Positions 41,934 through 51,352 of a stretch of 64,000 nt of DNA are shown in pieces. Every line of letters starts with the position of its first letter. The first letter of the stretch is position 1. The DNA comes from Nitratireductor sp. (GTDB lineage: Bacteria > Pseudomonadota > Alphaproteobacteria > Rhizobiales > Rhizobiaceae), in NCBI GenBank assembly GCA_020637805.1, contig JACKJU010000001.1, positions 1 through 64,000 on the forward strand. The letters are read 5' to 3'. The position numbers and the translations under genes were made by a program. Under the pieces are notes generated by a model. The model worked only from the letters and a program-made list of their open reading frames with translations. It ran no database searches and was not told the DNA's origin.

Positions 41934-43157
41934 TCAACCTGCGGCCTTGTGGTCCGGTGCCTTCTGTTCGCTAGAGTGGCGGCGCAAGCCCTCCAGCGCG
42001 CCCTGATTTTCCAGTTCGCGTAACCGGATTGTCATCTCGGTGTAGCCGAGATCAATCGATTCCGCGGCCTTGTAGAACTCCGACAGGCCGATTCTCTTCA
42101 GCTTTGGCCGTACGGTATAGTCCGGCGGATCGCCTGCAAGGCGTGCCCGGGCGATCCGGTCCTGGATGATGTTGAAGGCTTCCATCATGACGGTTGTCAC
42201 GCCAAGCCGGTTCTTGTGATAGGCCGTGTGGTCTTCTGATCGCAGGAACGGAAACCACGAACTGGCAGCTTCTCCGATCAATGTCGGCACTTCGGCATTG
42301 TCGTAGTGAGAACCGCGAATGACCGTTCCGCGCCCGAACATCTCGGCGTTGAGGTTGATAGCGATTACCACATCGGGCTCGTAGGCACGGCAGGCGGAGA
42401 CGGGCACCGGATTGACCAGCGCGCCGTCGACCAGATACCGGCCATTGTGGAAAATCGGCGTGAATACGCCGGGCAGGGCGTAGGAGGCACGGAGCGCCGG
42501 TATGAGCGGACCGTCGTGCAGCCAGATTTCGTGTCCCGAGTGGATGTCTGTTGCTACCGACACGAAGGGTATCGGCAGATCCTCTACCGCCATGTCCGAC
42601 ATGTGCGCTTCCATGCGCGAGGCAAGTTTGGCACCCGAGATCAGACCGCTGCCGCGCAGTGTGAAATCCATGTATCGAAGCATGTTCGACTTCGTTAGCG
42701 AGCGGGCAAAATCCTCCAGTTCGTCGAGAACACCCGCAAGGTAGCAGCCGCCGACCAGCGCGCCGATCGATGTGCCAGCGATCATTGAAATCTCGATGCC
42801 AGCCTCATCAAGCGCCTTGAGAACTCCAATATGTGCCCAACCGCGCGCTGCACCACCGCCAAGGGCAAGTGCAATGCCTCCCGTGCGCGGGCGGCTGACG
42901 GGCAGTGGGCGCTCGCGAGAGGGAACCGCAGGCTTGGTTGGGTTGTCCTGCATTGCAGGCGCCGGATTTCCGGGAGTATCCGTTTCGGTGACCTGCGTTT
43001 CGATTGTGGGGCCGGGGGCGTCTTTCTCTCCCGGAAGATCCGTCTGTTCAGGTTCGGATACAAGCGGAGCGGACAGCTGATCGCCTTCGGTCAGGCTGCC
43101 TTCGGCCGGCTTTGAGGCAAACGGCCTGCGTCCGCCGCTTCTCGAAATTCTGAACAT
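41934..43157 (-). CDS. Patatin-like phospholipase family protein
   Basis: A 407-residue predicted lipid acyl hydrolase. Residues 1-90 are a Pro/Glu/Thr-rich, probably disordered lead without a signal peptide. The patatin domain starts at GGIALALGGGAARGWAHIG (oxyanion loop G-G-G-x-R-G), with the nucleophile Ser130 in GTSIG and the catalytic Asp244 in DGALVNPVP. Similar proteins (RssA-like) are common in Alphaproteobacteria; the substrate is unknown. GGAG precedes ATG at 43157. Confidence 0.92.
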   Translation of the reverse strand: MFRISRSGGRRPFASKPAEGSLTEGDQLSAPLVSEPEQTDLPGEKDAPGPTIETQVTETDTPGNPAPAMQDNPTKPAVPSRERPLPVSRPRTGGIALALGGGAARGWAHIGVLKALDEAGIEISMIAGTSIGALVGGCYLAGVLDELEDFARSLTKSNMLRYMDFTLRGSGLISGAKLASRMEAHMSDMAVEDLPIPFVSVATDIHSGHEIWLHDGPLIPALRASYALPGVFTPIFHNGRYLVDGALVNPVPVSACRAYEPDVVIAINLNAEMFGRGTVIRGSHYDNAEVPTLIGEAASSWFPFLRSEDHTAYHKNRLGVTTVMMEAFNIIQDRIARARLAGDPPDYTVRPKLKRIGLSEFYKAAESIDLGYTEMTIRLRELENQGALEGLRRHSSEQKAPDHKAAG

Positions 43158-43793
43158 CTGATCGCTCCACGGTTCCCGCGAGGGAACTCCCAGTGTGCCA
43201 GACTAGCACATAAGGGTTGATATTTTGTTGATATGGCGGCCGGAAAATGCGGATGCGCAATCGGGCCGAAACGAAATGAAAAACGGGGCTCCCCGGATGC
43301 GCGCGGACGATGACCGGAATGGTACTGCTATGCCCGTGTCTGGGCGGAATTTGGGCGGGACCATGCGTTTCTTCAAACATCATCATACCTGTGGGACCCT
43401 GCTGCGAATCTCTGAGAGATCATCGCTCAGGAGGGGTAACGCCAATGGCGCGCAAGAGGATGCACAACAGGAACAATATCTTGGAAGACGCCGGGACGAG
43501 GACGGCACCGCAAAAAATGGCTCGGTTGAGGCGCGAAGGTGGGTGCACGGTTAACATGCAAAGCAGATCAAAAACAGAACAAAAATGAAAAGCGGCGGCT
43601 TTTCAATGCCTTAAGACTATTTACAAATGAGAACAAAATAAGTACATTACTTGCAATGCAAGGCTATCATACCGGAAAGGGGAACGTCCCTTAACGCGAT
43701 GTTTCGAAGTTCAGCAACGATCTCCGGATGGCAGGTTTGCGAATGCTTTCGGCTCAATACGGGGTATGCCCCGCTCAGGAAGGATGATATTTC
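43158..43793. other. Long upstream region of recA
   Basis: About 640 bases between the patatin start and recA. It holds the recA promoter with a LexA-type box near 43620-43648 and an AT-rich tract from 43555 to 43680. Frames in 43225-43590 lack homology and good composition and were not called. Confidence 0.5.
43620..43648 (+). promoter_or_regulatory. recA promoter with LexA/SOS-like box
   Basis: -35 TTTACA (43620-43625) and -10 TACATT (43643-43648) are 17 bp apart. Between and overlapping them lies GAAC-N7-GTAC (43631-43645), one base off the alphaproteobacterial SOS box GAAC-N7-GAAC. A LexA site here would block polymerase and give the damage-inducible control expected of recA. Confidence 0.5.
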
Positions 43794-44897
43794 ATGGCGC
43801 AGAATTCGCTTCGTTTGGTAGAGGACAGCAAGGTGGACAAGAGCAAGGCCCTGGACGCGGCGTTGAGCCAGATAGAGCGCGCGTTCGGCAAGGGTTCGAT
43901 CATGAAGCTCGGCAAGAACGAGCAGGTGGTCGAGATCGAGACGATTTCCACCGGATCGTTGGGTCTTGATATCGCGCTTGGTGTCGGCGGGCTGCCAAAG
44001 GGGCGTATCGTCGAGATCTACGGGCCTGAATCGTCAGGCAAGACGACGATGGCGCTGCATACCATTGCCGAAGCACAGAAGAAGGGCGGTATCAGCGCCT
44101 TCATCGATGCCGAACATGCGCTGGACCCGGTGTATGCCCGCAAACTCGGTGTGAATCTCGAGGATCTCCTGATTTCGCAGCCCGATACGGGCGAGCAGGC
44201 GCTTGAAATTGCCGATACGCTGGTGCGTTCCGGTGCCGTCGACGTGCTGGTCATCGATTCGGTTGCCGCGCTTACGCCGCGTGCCGAGATCGAGGGCGAG
44301 ATGGGCGACAGCCTTCCCGGTCTCCAGGCGCGTCTCATGAGCCAGGCGCTGCGCAAGCTGACGGCCTCGATCTCACGCTCGAACACGATGGTGATCTTCA
44401 TCAACCAGATCCGCATGAAGATCGGCGTGATGTTTGGTTCGCCGGAAACCACGACGGGCGGCAATGCCCTCAAGTTCTATGCATCGGTGCGCCTAGATAT
44501 CCGCCGTATCGGCGCGGTCAAGGACCGCGACGAGGTTGTGGGCAACCAGACCCGCATCAAGGTGGTCAAGAACAAGCTTGCGCCGCCATTCAAGCAGGTC
44601 GAGTTTGACATCATGTATGGTGAAGGCGTTTCCAAGACCGGGGAACTGGTCGATCTCGGTGTAAAAGCCGGACTGGTCGAGAAATCGGGTGCCTGGTTCT
44701 CCTATAATTCCGAACGTCTTGGCCAGGGCCGTGAGAACGCCAAGCAGTTTCTGCGCGACAATCCGGCGGTTGCCCAGGAGATCGAACTTGCGCTTCGCCA
44801 GAATGCCGGGCTGATTGCCGGTTCTCTTCTCGAGGGCGAGGTGGAAACAGGCGGATCGGGCGACGACGACGGTTTCGACGAGGCCGCGGAAAGCTGA
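43794..44897 (+). CDS. recA: Recombinase RecA
   Basis: A 367-residue DNA strand-exchange ATPase and LexA co-protease. Walker A is GPESSGKTT. The segments DAEHALDPVYA, SQPDTGEQALEI, VLVIDSVAALTPRAEIEGEMGD and FINQIRMKIGVMFGSPETTTGGNALKFYAS are standard RecA. The acidic C-terminus ends SGDDDGFDEAAES. The start MAQNSLRLVEDSKVDKSKALD matches rhizobial RecA. It is followed by a strong terminator and then alaS, the usual Rhizobiales order. Confidence 0.98.
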   Translation: MAQNSLRLVEDSKVDKSKALDAALSQIERAFGKGSIMKLGKNEQVVEIETISTGSLGLDIALGVGGLPKGRIVEIYGPESSGKTTMALHTIAEAQKKGGISAFIDAEHALDPVYARKLGVNLEDLLISQPDTGEQALEIADTLVRSGAVDVLVIDSVAALTPRAEIEGEMGDSLPGLQARLMSQALRKLTASISRSNTMVIFINQIRMKIGVMFGSPETTTGGNALKFYASVRLDIRRIGAVKDRDEVVGNQTRIKVVKNKLAPPFKQVEFDIMYGEGVSKTGELVDLGVKAGLVEKSGAWFSYNSERLGQGRENAKQFLRDNPAVAQEIELALRQNAGLIAGSLLEGEVETGGSGDDDGFDEAAES

Positions 44898-44950
44898 TCG
44901 TTTCGGCGTATCTCCCCGAGCGTATTCGGGCAGAGGTTGATCATCACATG

Positions 44951-44977
44951 AAGCCGCCGGGTCCGGCGGCTTTTTTG
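44951..44977 (+). terminator. recA terminator
   Basis: AAGCCGCCGG-GT-CCGGCGGCTTTTTT, 54 bases after the recA stop. The remainder of the gap to alaS (44978-45244) should hold the alaS promoter, which I could not assign. Confidence 0.9.
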
Positions 44978-45244
44978 TTGGCCTGGTATTCGTGCAAGGT
45001 ACGGCTGAGGGAGTGAAGTATCTGCCGGCAGGCTAAATTCTTCATGCTTCGCCTCCGCACTTGTGGACAGCGCAATATGCTTTGTCTAAAAGCGCCGGGT
45101 GCTCCCATGTGCGGTTTTTCCGCGCGTGATGGCGTTACGGCATGGCGGTTGTCCAGGGCAGACCTTCCGATGTACTCGGAAACGGGAAGCCCGGTTGATG
45201 GCAGATGCCGAAAAACCAACGACAAGCATTCAGAGTAGTCCCAG

Positions 45245-47911
45245 ATGACCGGCGTCAACCAGATCAGAAAATCCTTCCTCGACTATTTCGGCGGCAACGG
45301 ACACGAGGTCGTGGCGTCCAGCCCGCTCGTTCCCCGCAACGACCCGACGCTGATGTTTACCAATGCGGGCATGGTGCAGTTCAAGAACGTGTTCACGGGG
45401 CTGGAAACGCGCAACTATTCGCGCGCGGCGACGTCGCAGAAATGCGTGAGGGCTGGCGGCAAGCACAACGATCTTGACAATGTCGGCTATACGGCGCGCC
45501 ACCACACCTTCTTCGAGATGCTGGGCAATTTTTCCTTTGGCGATTATTTCAAGGAAGAGGCAATCACGCTTGCCTGGTACCTGCTGACGAGGGAATTTGG
45601 CCTTCCGGCGGACAAGCTGATGGTCACGGTCTATCATACCGATGATCAGGCCTTCGACCTGTGGAAGAGGATCGCCGGTCTGCCTGACCAGAAGATCGTT
45701 CGCATACCGACGAGCGACAATTTCTGGGCAATGGGGGATACGGGACCTTGTGGGCCGTGTTCCGAAATCTTCTATGACCATGGCGACCATATCCCGGGCG
45801 GTCCTCCCGGAAGCCCCGACGAGGATGGCGACCGGTTCATCGAGATATGGAACCTGGTCTTCATGCAGTTCGAACAGGTGACGACGGACGAGCGTATCGA
45901 ACTGCCGAAACCTTCGATCGATACCGGCATGGGGCTGGAACGCATTGCTGCCGTCATGCAGGGTGTTCACGACAATTACGACATCGACCTGTTTCGCCAT
46001 CTGATCGCCGCGAGCGTCGAACTTACAGGCGTCAAGGCCGAGGGTGAAAACCGCGCAAGCCACCGCGTGATTGCCGATCACCTGCGCGCTTCTGCCTTCC
46101 TGATTGCCGATGGCGTTCTTCCGTCCAATGAAGGCCGAGGTTACGTCCTGCGCCGCATCATGCGCCGCGCCATGCGCCATGGCAGCCTCTTGGGTGCCAA
46201 GGAGCCGCTGGTCTACAAGCTGGTTCCTGCGCTCGTGGCCGAAATGGGTGAAGCCTATCCGGAGCTTGGCCGTGCCCAATCGCTGATCTCCGAAACGCTA
46301 CAGCTGGAGGAAACGCGCTTCCGCAAGACGCTTGAGCGCGGCCTTGGGCTCCTTGACGAAGCCACCGCCGGCATGGAGGCCGGTTCCAGCCTCGACGGCG
46401 AAACCGCTTTCAAGCTTTACGACACCTTTGGTTTTCCGCTCGACCTGACGCAGGACGCCCTGCGTCGGCGTGGCATTTCCGTCGATACCGATGCCTTTGG
46501 CAAGGCCATGGAGCGCCAGAAGGCGGAGGCACGTGCTTCCTGGGCCGGTTCCGGCGAACAGGCCGATGCACGCATCTGGTTCGAACTGAAGGATCGTCTG
46601 GGGTCCACGGAGTTTCTTGGCTACGATACGGAACAGGCGGAAGGCGTCGTGCAGGCGCTGGTCTTCGACGCCAGGGAAGTGCCTTCGGCAACAGCCGGAG
46701 ACGAAGTCCAGATCATCGTCAACCAGACACCGTTCTATGGCGAATCCGGCGGTCAGCAGGGCGACCGCGGCGAGATCCGTTTCGAAGGTGGCAGCGCGGA
46801 GGTTACCGACACGCAGAAGCGTGGCGACGGGCTGTTTGTGCATTCTGCAAGGATTGTAGAGGGCACGCTGAAAGCCGGCATGGCGGTGGAACTAGAAGTC
46901 GACCATTCCAAACGCGGCGGGCTTCGCCGCCACCATTCGGCTACGCACCTCGTGCACGAGGCGCTGCGCGAGGTCCTTGGCACCCATGTGGCGCAGAAGG
47001 GCTCGCTCGTTGCGCCTGACAGGCTGCGCTTCGACTTTTCTCATCCCAAGCCGATGGACCAGGCCGAACTGGCAAGGGTCGAGGCCATCGCGAACGAGAT
47101 CGTGCGTCAGTCTTCTCCGGTCGAGACACGCCTGATGGGCGTGGACGAGGCCATCGAATTGGGCGCCATGGCGCTTTTCGGCGAGAAATACGGTGATGAA
47201 GTGCGCGTGGTTTCCATGGGCAAGGCGGTCGAGGGCGACAAGGCCGGAAAGACCTATTCGCTCGAACTTTGCGGCGGTACCCATGTCCGCAACACCGGCG
47301 AAATCGGGCTGATCCGCCTGATTGGCGAAAGCGCTGTTGCTTCCGGCGTGCGGCGCATCGAGGCGCTCACCGGCGGCGACGCCCTCGATTATCTCGAGGA
47401 GCAGGAAGCCAGGGTCAACGAGATTGCCGATATTCTCAAGGTTCCGCCGCAAAAGGCCGTCGAGCGGGTCTCTGCTCTGGTCGATGAGCGCCGGAAGCTT
47501 GAGCGTGAACTCGCCGAAATGCGCAAGAAGCTTGCCCTTGGAGGCGGCGGTGCCGGCTCGCAGGGCGACGAGGCCGAGGAAGTTGGCGGTGTGCGCTTCG
47601 TTGGCAAGGTTGTTGAGGGTATTCCGGGCAAGGAACTCAAGGGACTGGCAGACGACGCAAAGTCGCGGGTCGGTTCGGGTGTGGTCACGCTGGTTGGCGT
47701 GTCTGAGGATGGAAAGGCGTCTGTCGTCGTCGGCGTTACCGACGACCTGACCGGCAAGTTCTCTGCAGTTGATCTGGTGCGCGCGGCATCCGAAGCGGTG
47801 GGCGGCAAGGGCGGTGGCGGTAGGCCCGACATGGCCCAGGCAGGCGGACCTGACGGTGCGAATGCCACGGCGGCACTCGACGCCGTGCGGGCCGTGCTTT
47901 CCGCAGGCTGA
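45245..47911 (+). CDS. alaS: Alanine-tRNA ligase
   Basis: An 888-residue class II synthetase that charges tRNA-Ala and edits mischarged Ser/Gly. The catalytic N-terminus starts MTGVNQIRKSFLDYFGGNGHEVVASSPLVP and holds TNAGMVQFKNVF and GDTGPCGPCSEIFYD. The editing domain has HSATHLVHEAL (His-x3-His zinc pair) and CGGTHVRNTGEIG. The C-terminal coiled coil and C-Ala domain end near AALDAVRAVLSAG. The region before ATG has only a weak ribosome site (AGAGTAG). Confidence 0.97.
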   Translation: MTGVNQIRKSFLDYFGGNGHEVVASSPLVPRNDPTLMFTNAGMVQFKNVFTGLETRNYSRAATSQKCVRAGGKHNDLDNVGYTARHHTFFEMLGNFSFGDYFKEEAITLAWYLLTREFGLPADKLMVTVYHTDDQAFDLWKRIAGLPDQKIVRIPTSDNFWAMGDTGPCGPCSEIFYDHGDHIPGGPPGSPDEDGDRFIEIWNLVFMQFEQVTTDERIELPKPSIDTGMGLERIAAVMQGVHDNYDIDLFRHLIAASVELTGVKAEGENRASHRVIADHLRASAFLIADGVLPSNEGRGYVLRRIMRRAMRHGSLLGAKEPLVYKLVPALVAEMGEAYPELGRAQSLISETLQLEETRFRKTLERGLGLLDEATAGMEAGSSLDGETAFKLYDTFGFPLDLTQDALRRRGISVDTDAFGKAMERQKAEARASWAGSGEQADARIWFELKDRLGSTEFLGYDTEQAEGVVQALVFDAREVPSATAGDEVQIIVNQTPFYGESGGQQGDRGEIRFEGGSAEVTDTQKRGDGLFVHSARIVEGTLKAGMAVELEVDHSKRGGLRRHHSATHLVHEALREVLGTHVAQKGSLVAPDRLRFDFSHPKPMDQAELARVEAIANEIVRQSSPVETRLMGVDEAIELGAMALFGEKYGDEVRVVSMGKAVEGDKAGKTYSLELCGGTHVRNTGEIGLIRLIGESAVASGVRRIEALTGGDALDYLEEQEARVNEIADILKVPPQKAVERVSALVDERRKLERELAEMRKKLALGGGGAGSQGDEAEEVGGVRFVGKVVEGIPGKELKGLADDAKSRVGSGVVTLVGVSEDGKASVVVGVTDDLTGKFSAVDLVRAASEAVGGKGGGGRPDMAQAGGPDGANATAALDAVRAVLSAG

Positions 47912-48047
47912 GCACGATCCAAGCGGGCAAGACCCTGCGCGCCCGCGATAGTGGTTTGCGTTTGGACTGCATCAATATTCGCTGCCTGTCGCGGTGCGCG
48001 AGCGCGAATTGTGATGCTCTCGTGGGTCAGATGGAACTCAATCCGCT

Positions 48048-48641
48048 TTAGCCCGGCGCCTTCGTGCTTGAGGAAAAGACCTTTCGTCCGAGCAGGATGG
48101 TGACGCCGGCGGCAATGATCAGCCAGACGGCGTTGCCGATCATGTCGGCAATTGCCTGTGCCTGTGCGGAAAATGCGTAGCCGATCCCCAGGTAGAGTGT
48201 TACCCAAACTGCTTCGCCAGCGGCACCCCAGGCAAGAAACTTGTGCCAATCGTAGCGGGTGAGCCCGCTTGTGACATTGACATACGGCCCCAGCGGGCTG
48301 GCGAGCCAGCGCGAGAAGAAAACAGAAAGCCCGCCCCATTTGTCCGAGAATTTCCTGGCCCGTTCGAGGCCTGACTGCATCGCATTGTTCCTGCGTGCCA
48401 GTAGCTGGATACGTGAGGAAAAGTGGCGTGAAGCTAGGTAGCCGATCTGGTCTCCCGCCATGGCGCCTGCAAAGCCGGTCAGCCAAAGCGATAGAAAATC
48501 AAAGTCGCCCGCAGCCGCCAGAGTACCTGCCAGCATGAAAATGGCTGAAGCCGGAACGGGCAGGGCCAGGCAGCTCAAGAGCGGCACCAGGAAGACGAGC
48601 GGCTGTCCGTAGTCGAACAGGTATCCGGAGATGTCGGTCAA
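48048..48641 (-). CDS. DedA family membrane protein
   Basis: A 197-residue inner-membrane protein of the DedA/SNARE-associated (VTT) family, linked to undecaprenyl-phosphate or lipid flipping. Family segments are PLLSCLALPVPASAIFMLAGTLAAAG, AGAMAGDQIGYLASRHF and FFSRWLASPLGPYVNVTSGLTRYDWHKFLAWGAAGEAVW. No ATG fits. TTG at 48641 overlaps the TGA of the upstream gene (TTGA) and has GGAG nine bases before it, so translational coupling with a rare start is proposed. An unrelated-looking open frame continues upstream in the neighbour's antiphase. Confidence 0.85.
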   Translation of the reverse strand: MTDISGYLFDYGQPLVFLVPLLSCLALPVPASAIFMLAGTLAAAGDFDFLSLWLTGFAGAMAGDQIGYLASRHFSSRIQLLARRNNAMQSGLERARKFSDKWGGLSVFFSRWLASPLGPYVNVTSGLTRYDWHKFLAWGAAGEAVWVTLYLGIGYAFSAQAQAIADMIGNAVWLIIAAGVTILLGRKVFSSSTKAPG

Positions 48642-49009
48642 CGGCCATTCTCCAGCGGGCGTGCCGTCTTGAAACGGGCTATGCCGTCTTCGATGCGCGT
48701 GATGAATTGTTCCTTGTCCTCCCCGTGCGAGGCAGCGATTTCTCCAACCGGCCGGCGGTCGCGCACTGCGGGAGGCAAGCCGGCAATCTTGCGCATCTCT
48801 TCCACCGGAATGCCGTAGGACCTGCCGATGTAGCCCAGCGGCATCCAGGCCTCGACCGGCAGGTTGCGATGGGTCGACCAGTAGGCGACGCTGAAGGTAA
48901 GCCGAACCGCGAGAAACAAGGTGACCACCGCCATGACGATGAAGGCAGTGGTAATGAGAGGGTGGTTCTTCCACGCCGCGACCATGCGGTTCGCAAATCC
49001 CTTCAACAT
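48638..49009 (-). CDS. Small membrane-anchored protein of unknown function
   Basis: A 123-residue protein with one or two hydrophobic segments (HPLITTAFIVMAVVTLFLAVRLTFSVAYW, residues 16-44). A hydrophilic region follows that resembles a small helix-turn-helix-like fold (YIGRSYGIPVEEMRKIAGLP). I recognise it only as a conserved rhizobial-type hypothetical. ATG at 49009 follows AAAGGGA. Its stop overlaps the TTG start of the DedA gene, so the two form an operon, perhaps both acting in envelope lipid handling. Confidence 0.75.
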   Translation of the reverse strand: MLKGFANRMVAAWKNHPLITTAFIVMAVVTLFLAVRLTFSVAYWSTHRNLPVEAWMPLGYIGRSYGIPVEEMRKIAGLPPAVRDRRPVGEIAASHGEDKEQFITRIEDGIARFKTARPLENGR

Positions 49010-49177
49010 CGGCGTTCCCTTTCGATTCTCTTCGAGCGTAGCAGGCCCGTGGCGGCCGGCAATAACGATTGACGGAAATATTCGCCGGTAGTAAAGGGGC
49101 GCACCCTCCGCGCAGCGCAATCAGCGCTACCGGTCAGGTTCGGCATTGGCGGTGCGCCGCCCTTTTTTGGTCGTGTC

Positions 49178-50053
49178 TTGCGCGGAAAACCCAGTCTGGT
49201 CAGCTTTGACCTCTTCAGAACCCTTGGAATTGATGGCGTCCGCGGCGTGAAGCCCGGCGACATGCTTCGCCATGCCGATCTTCTCAGAGAAGCCGACTGG
49301 GTGTTGTTTCCGGAGGAATGGCAGTTGGGCGTGCTGGTCGATGCGCTTAGGTGCCGCGTATTCCCCAGTGCGCAGAGCTACCGCTACGGTCAGGACAAGG
49401 TGCAGTTCACGCGCGTCGTTCAGGCGCTGTTTCCGGCCAATGTTCCGGAAACGATCATTGCGCGGGCAGATGAGGTGTCGGCACACGATGCCGCTGACCG
49501 GCTTGGTTTTCCCATGGTCCTCAAACATCCCCGCTCGTCGATGGGGCAGGGTGTGTTCAAGGTCGAAAGCAGGCGTGAACTCCTTGCAATGCTGCCTGGC
49601 TTCGACGTGCTCTATGCCCAGGAATTCCTCGAAATGGAGCGAGATCTGCGCGTGGTGTGGATCGGGGACCGGGTGGTCACGGCCTATTGGCGCGAAGGCG
49701 GGGACGGTTTTCACCACAATGTGGCCAGGGGGGCGCAGACCCGGTTCGGCGATGTGCCGCCTGAAGCCCTGGAACTGGTTGCCCGCGTTGCAACGGCGCT
49801 CGCAATAGACCATGCCGGGTTCGATCTGGCCGAGGTGAACGGCCACTGGTACCTGATCGAAGCGAATGTTCGTTTTGGAAATTTCGGACTGAAAGAGGCT
49901 GGTGTCGACACTGGCCAGATCATTGCGGACTGGCTGTTGCGCCAGACGCCCGGAATGGATGGGCCGGAGCATGATCCTGACGAACCGGACACGCCGGAAG
50001 ACCCGGGCAGCGCGCCTCCATTCGATGATCCGCCGCTGGCCCTGGCTGGCTGA
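49178..50053 (+). CDS. ATP-grasp family protein (RimK/glutathione synthetase-like)
   Basis: A 291-residue ligase-like protein. The ATP-grasp region has LGFPMVLKHPRSSMGQGVFKV (glycine-rich loop), LYAQEFLEMERDLRVVWIGDRVVTAYWRE, and the metal-site segment FDLAEVNGHWYLIEANVRFGNFG. The last 35 residues are a Pro/Asp/Glu-rich tail. Members join an acid and an amine using ATP; the substrates here are unknown. The first start in frame is TTG at 49178 and the upstream part of the frame lacks a better codon, so the N-terminus is uncertain. It stands alone before the convergent icd terminator. Confidence 0.82.
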   Translation: MRGKPSLVSFDLFRTLGIDGVRGVKPGDMLRHADLLREADWVLFPEEWQLGVLVDALRCRVFPSAQSYRYGQDKVQFTRVVQALFPANVPETIIARADEVSAHDAADRLGFPMVLKHPRSSMGQGVFKVESRRELLAMLPGFDVLYAQEFLEMERDLRVVWIGDRVVTAYWREGGDGFHHNVARGAQTRFGDVPPEALELVARVATALAIDHAGFDLAEVNGHWYLIEANVRFGNFGLKEAGVDTGQIIADWLLRQTPGMDGPEHDPDEPDTPEDPGSAPPFDDPPLALAG

Positions 50054-50071
50054 AACGATAGCCCGACAGAA

Positions 50072-50100
50072 CGAAAAGGGCCGGTCGCGAGACCGGCCCT
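50072..50100 (-). terminator. icd terminator
   Basis: On the minus strand AGGGCCGGTC-TCGC-GACCGGCCCT is followed by TTTTCGTTC, about 40 bases past the icd stop. Confidence 0.85.
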
Positions 50101-50137
50101 CTCTATCCATAAATCCAACTTGAAACCCGTTTCAGGT

Positions 50138-51352
50138 TCAGGATGCCATTGCCTTGGCGAGGTTTTCGTCGATCTTGTCGAGGAAACCGGTGGTCGAAAG
50201 CCAGGGCTGATCAGGACCGATAAGAAGAGCAAGGTCCTTGGTCATGAAACCGTCCTCGACGGTGCGGATGCACACGCTTTCAAGCGTGTCGGCGAATTTC
50301 TTCAGTTCCGCATTGTTGTCGAGTTTTGCACGGTGTGCGAGGCCACGGGTCCAGGCGAAGATCGAGGCGATGGAGTTGGTCGAGGTCTCCTTGCCCTGCT
50401 GGTGGGCGCGGTAATGGCGGGTAACGGTACCATGGGCGGCTTCCGCCTCCACCGTCTTGCCATCCGGGGTCATCAGCACGGAGGTCATCAGGCCGAGGGA
50501 ACCGAAGCCCTGGGCAACCGTGTCGGACTGAACGTCGCCATCGTAGTTCTTGCACGCCCAGACATAGCCGCCGGACCATTTCAGCGATGCAGCAACCATG
50601 TCGTCGATCAGGCGGTGTTCGTACCAGATATCGGCTTCCTTGAACTTGTCGACGAACTCGGCCTCGTAGACTTCCTGGAACAGGTCCTTGAAGCGGCCGT
50701 CATAGGCCTTGAGTATGGTGTTCTTGGTCGAGAGATAAAGCGGAACCTTGCGGATGAGCGCGTAGTTCATGGATGCGCGCGCAAAGTCGCGGATCGAATC
50801 ATCGAGGTTGTACATCGCCATTGCAACGCCCGAAGACGGCGCGTCGAATACCTCGTGTTCGATTTCCTGTCCGTCGTCTCCGACGAACTTGATCGTCAGC
50901 TTGCCCTTGCCGGGGAAACGAAAATCGGTGGCGCGATACTGGTCGCCAAAGGCATGACGGCCAACGATGATCGGCTTCGTCCAACCGGGCACGAGGCGGG
51001 GAACGTTGCGGATGATGATCGGCTCGCGGAAGATCACGCCGCCAAGGATGTTGCGGATGGTGCCATTCGGCGAGCGCCACATCTTCTTGAGGCCGAATTC
51101 CTCGACGCGGGCTTCATCAGGGGTGATCGTGGCGCATTTCACGCCAACGCCGTATTTCTTGATCGCATTGGCTGCATCGATGGTGATCTGGTCGTCGGTT
51201 TCATCACGCTTCTCGACGCCGAGATCGTAGTATTTCAGATCAATGTCGAGATAGGGGTGGATCAGCTTTTCCTTGATGAATTGCCAGATTATGCGGGTCA
51301 TCTCGTCGCCATCGAGTTCGACGACCGGATTTTCGACCTTGATCTTTGCCAT
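50138..51352 (-). CDS. icd: NADP-dependent isocitrate dehydrogenase
   Basis: A 404-residue TCA-cycle enzyme converting isocitrate to 2-oxoglutarate. It belongs to the eukaryote-like type II group found in rhizobia. Visible are MAKIKVENPVVELDGDEMTRIIW at the start, ATITPDEARVEEFGLKKMWRSPNGTIRN (substrate-binding SPNGTIRN), and DDMVAASLKWSGGYVWACKNYDGDVQSD with the metal aspartates. EAAHGTVTRHYR lies near the NADP site. ATG at 51352 gives the normal length; an upstream open part of 79 codons has no homology. The recA-alaS-icd order is a Rhizobiales signature. Confidence 0.97.
   Translation of the reverse strand: MAKIKVENPVVELDGDEMTRIIWQFIKEKLIHPYLDIDLKYYDLGVEKRDETDDQITIDAANAIKKYGVGVKCATITPDEARVEEFGLKKMWRSPNGTIRNILGGVIFREPIIIRNVPRLVPGWTKPIIVGRHAFGDQYRATDFRFPGKGKLTIKFVGDDGQEIEHEVFDAPSSGVAMAMYNLDDSIRDFARASMNYALIRKVPLYLSTKNTILKAYDGRFKDLFQEVYEAEFVDKFKEADIWYEHRLIDDMVAASLKWSGGYVWACKNYDGDVQSDTVAQGFGSLGLMTSVLMTPDGKTVEAEAAHGTVTRHYRAHQQGKETSTNSIASIFAWTRGLAHRAKLDNNAELKKFADTLESVCIRTVEDGFMTKDLALLIGPDQPWLSTTGFLDKIDENLAKAMAS

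Noticed and set aside
43225..43588. Two overlapping open frames upstream of recA
   Set aside because: The composition is poor and there is no homology. The region is better read as recA upstream DNA.
48642..48974. N-terminal extension of the DedA frame
   Set aside because: The first 111 codons are out-of-frame reading of the upstream small gene and have no membrane or DedA character.
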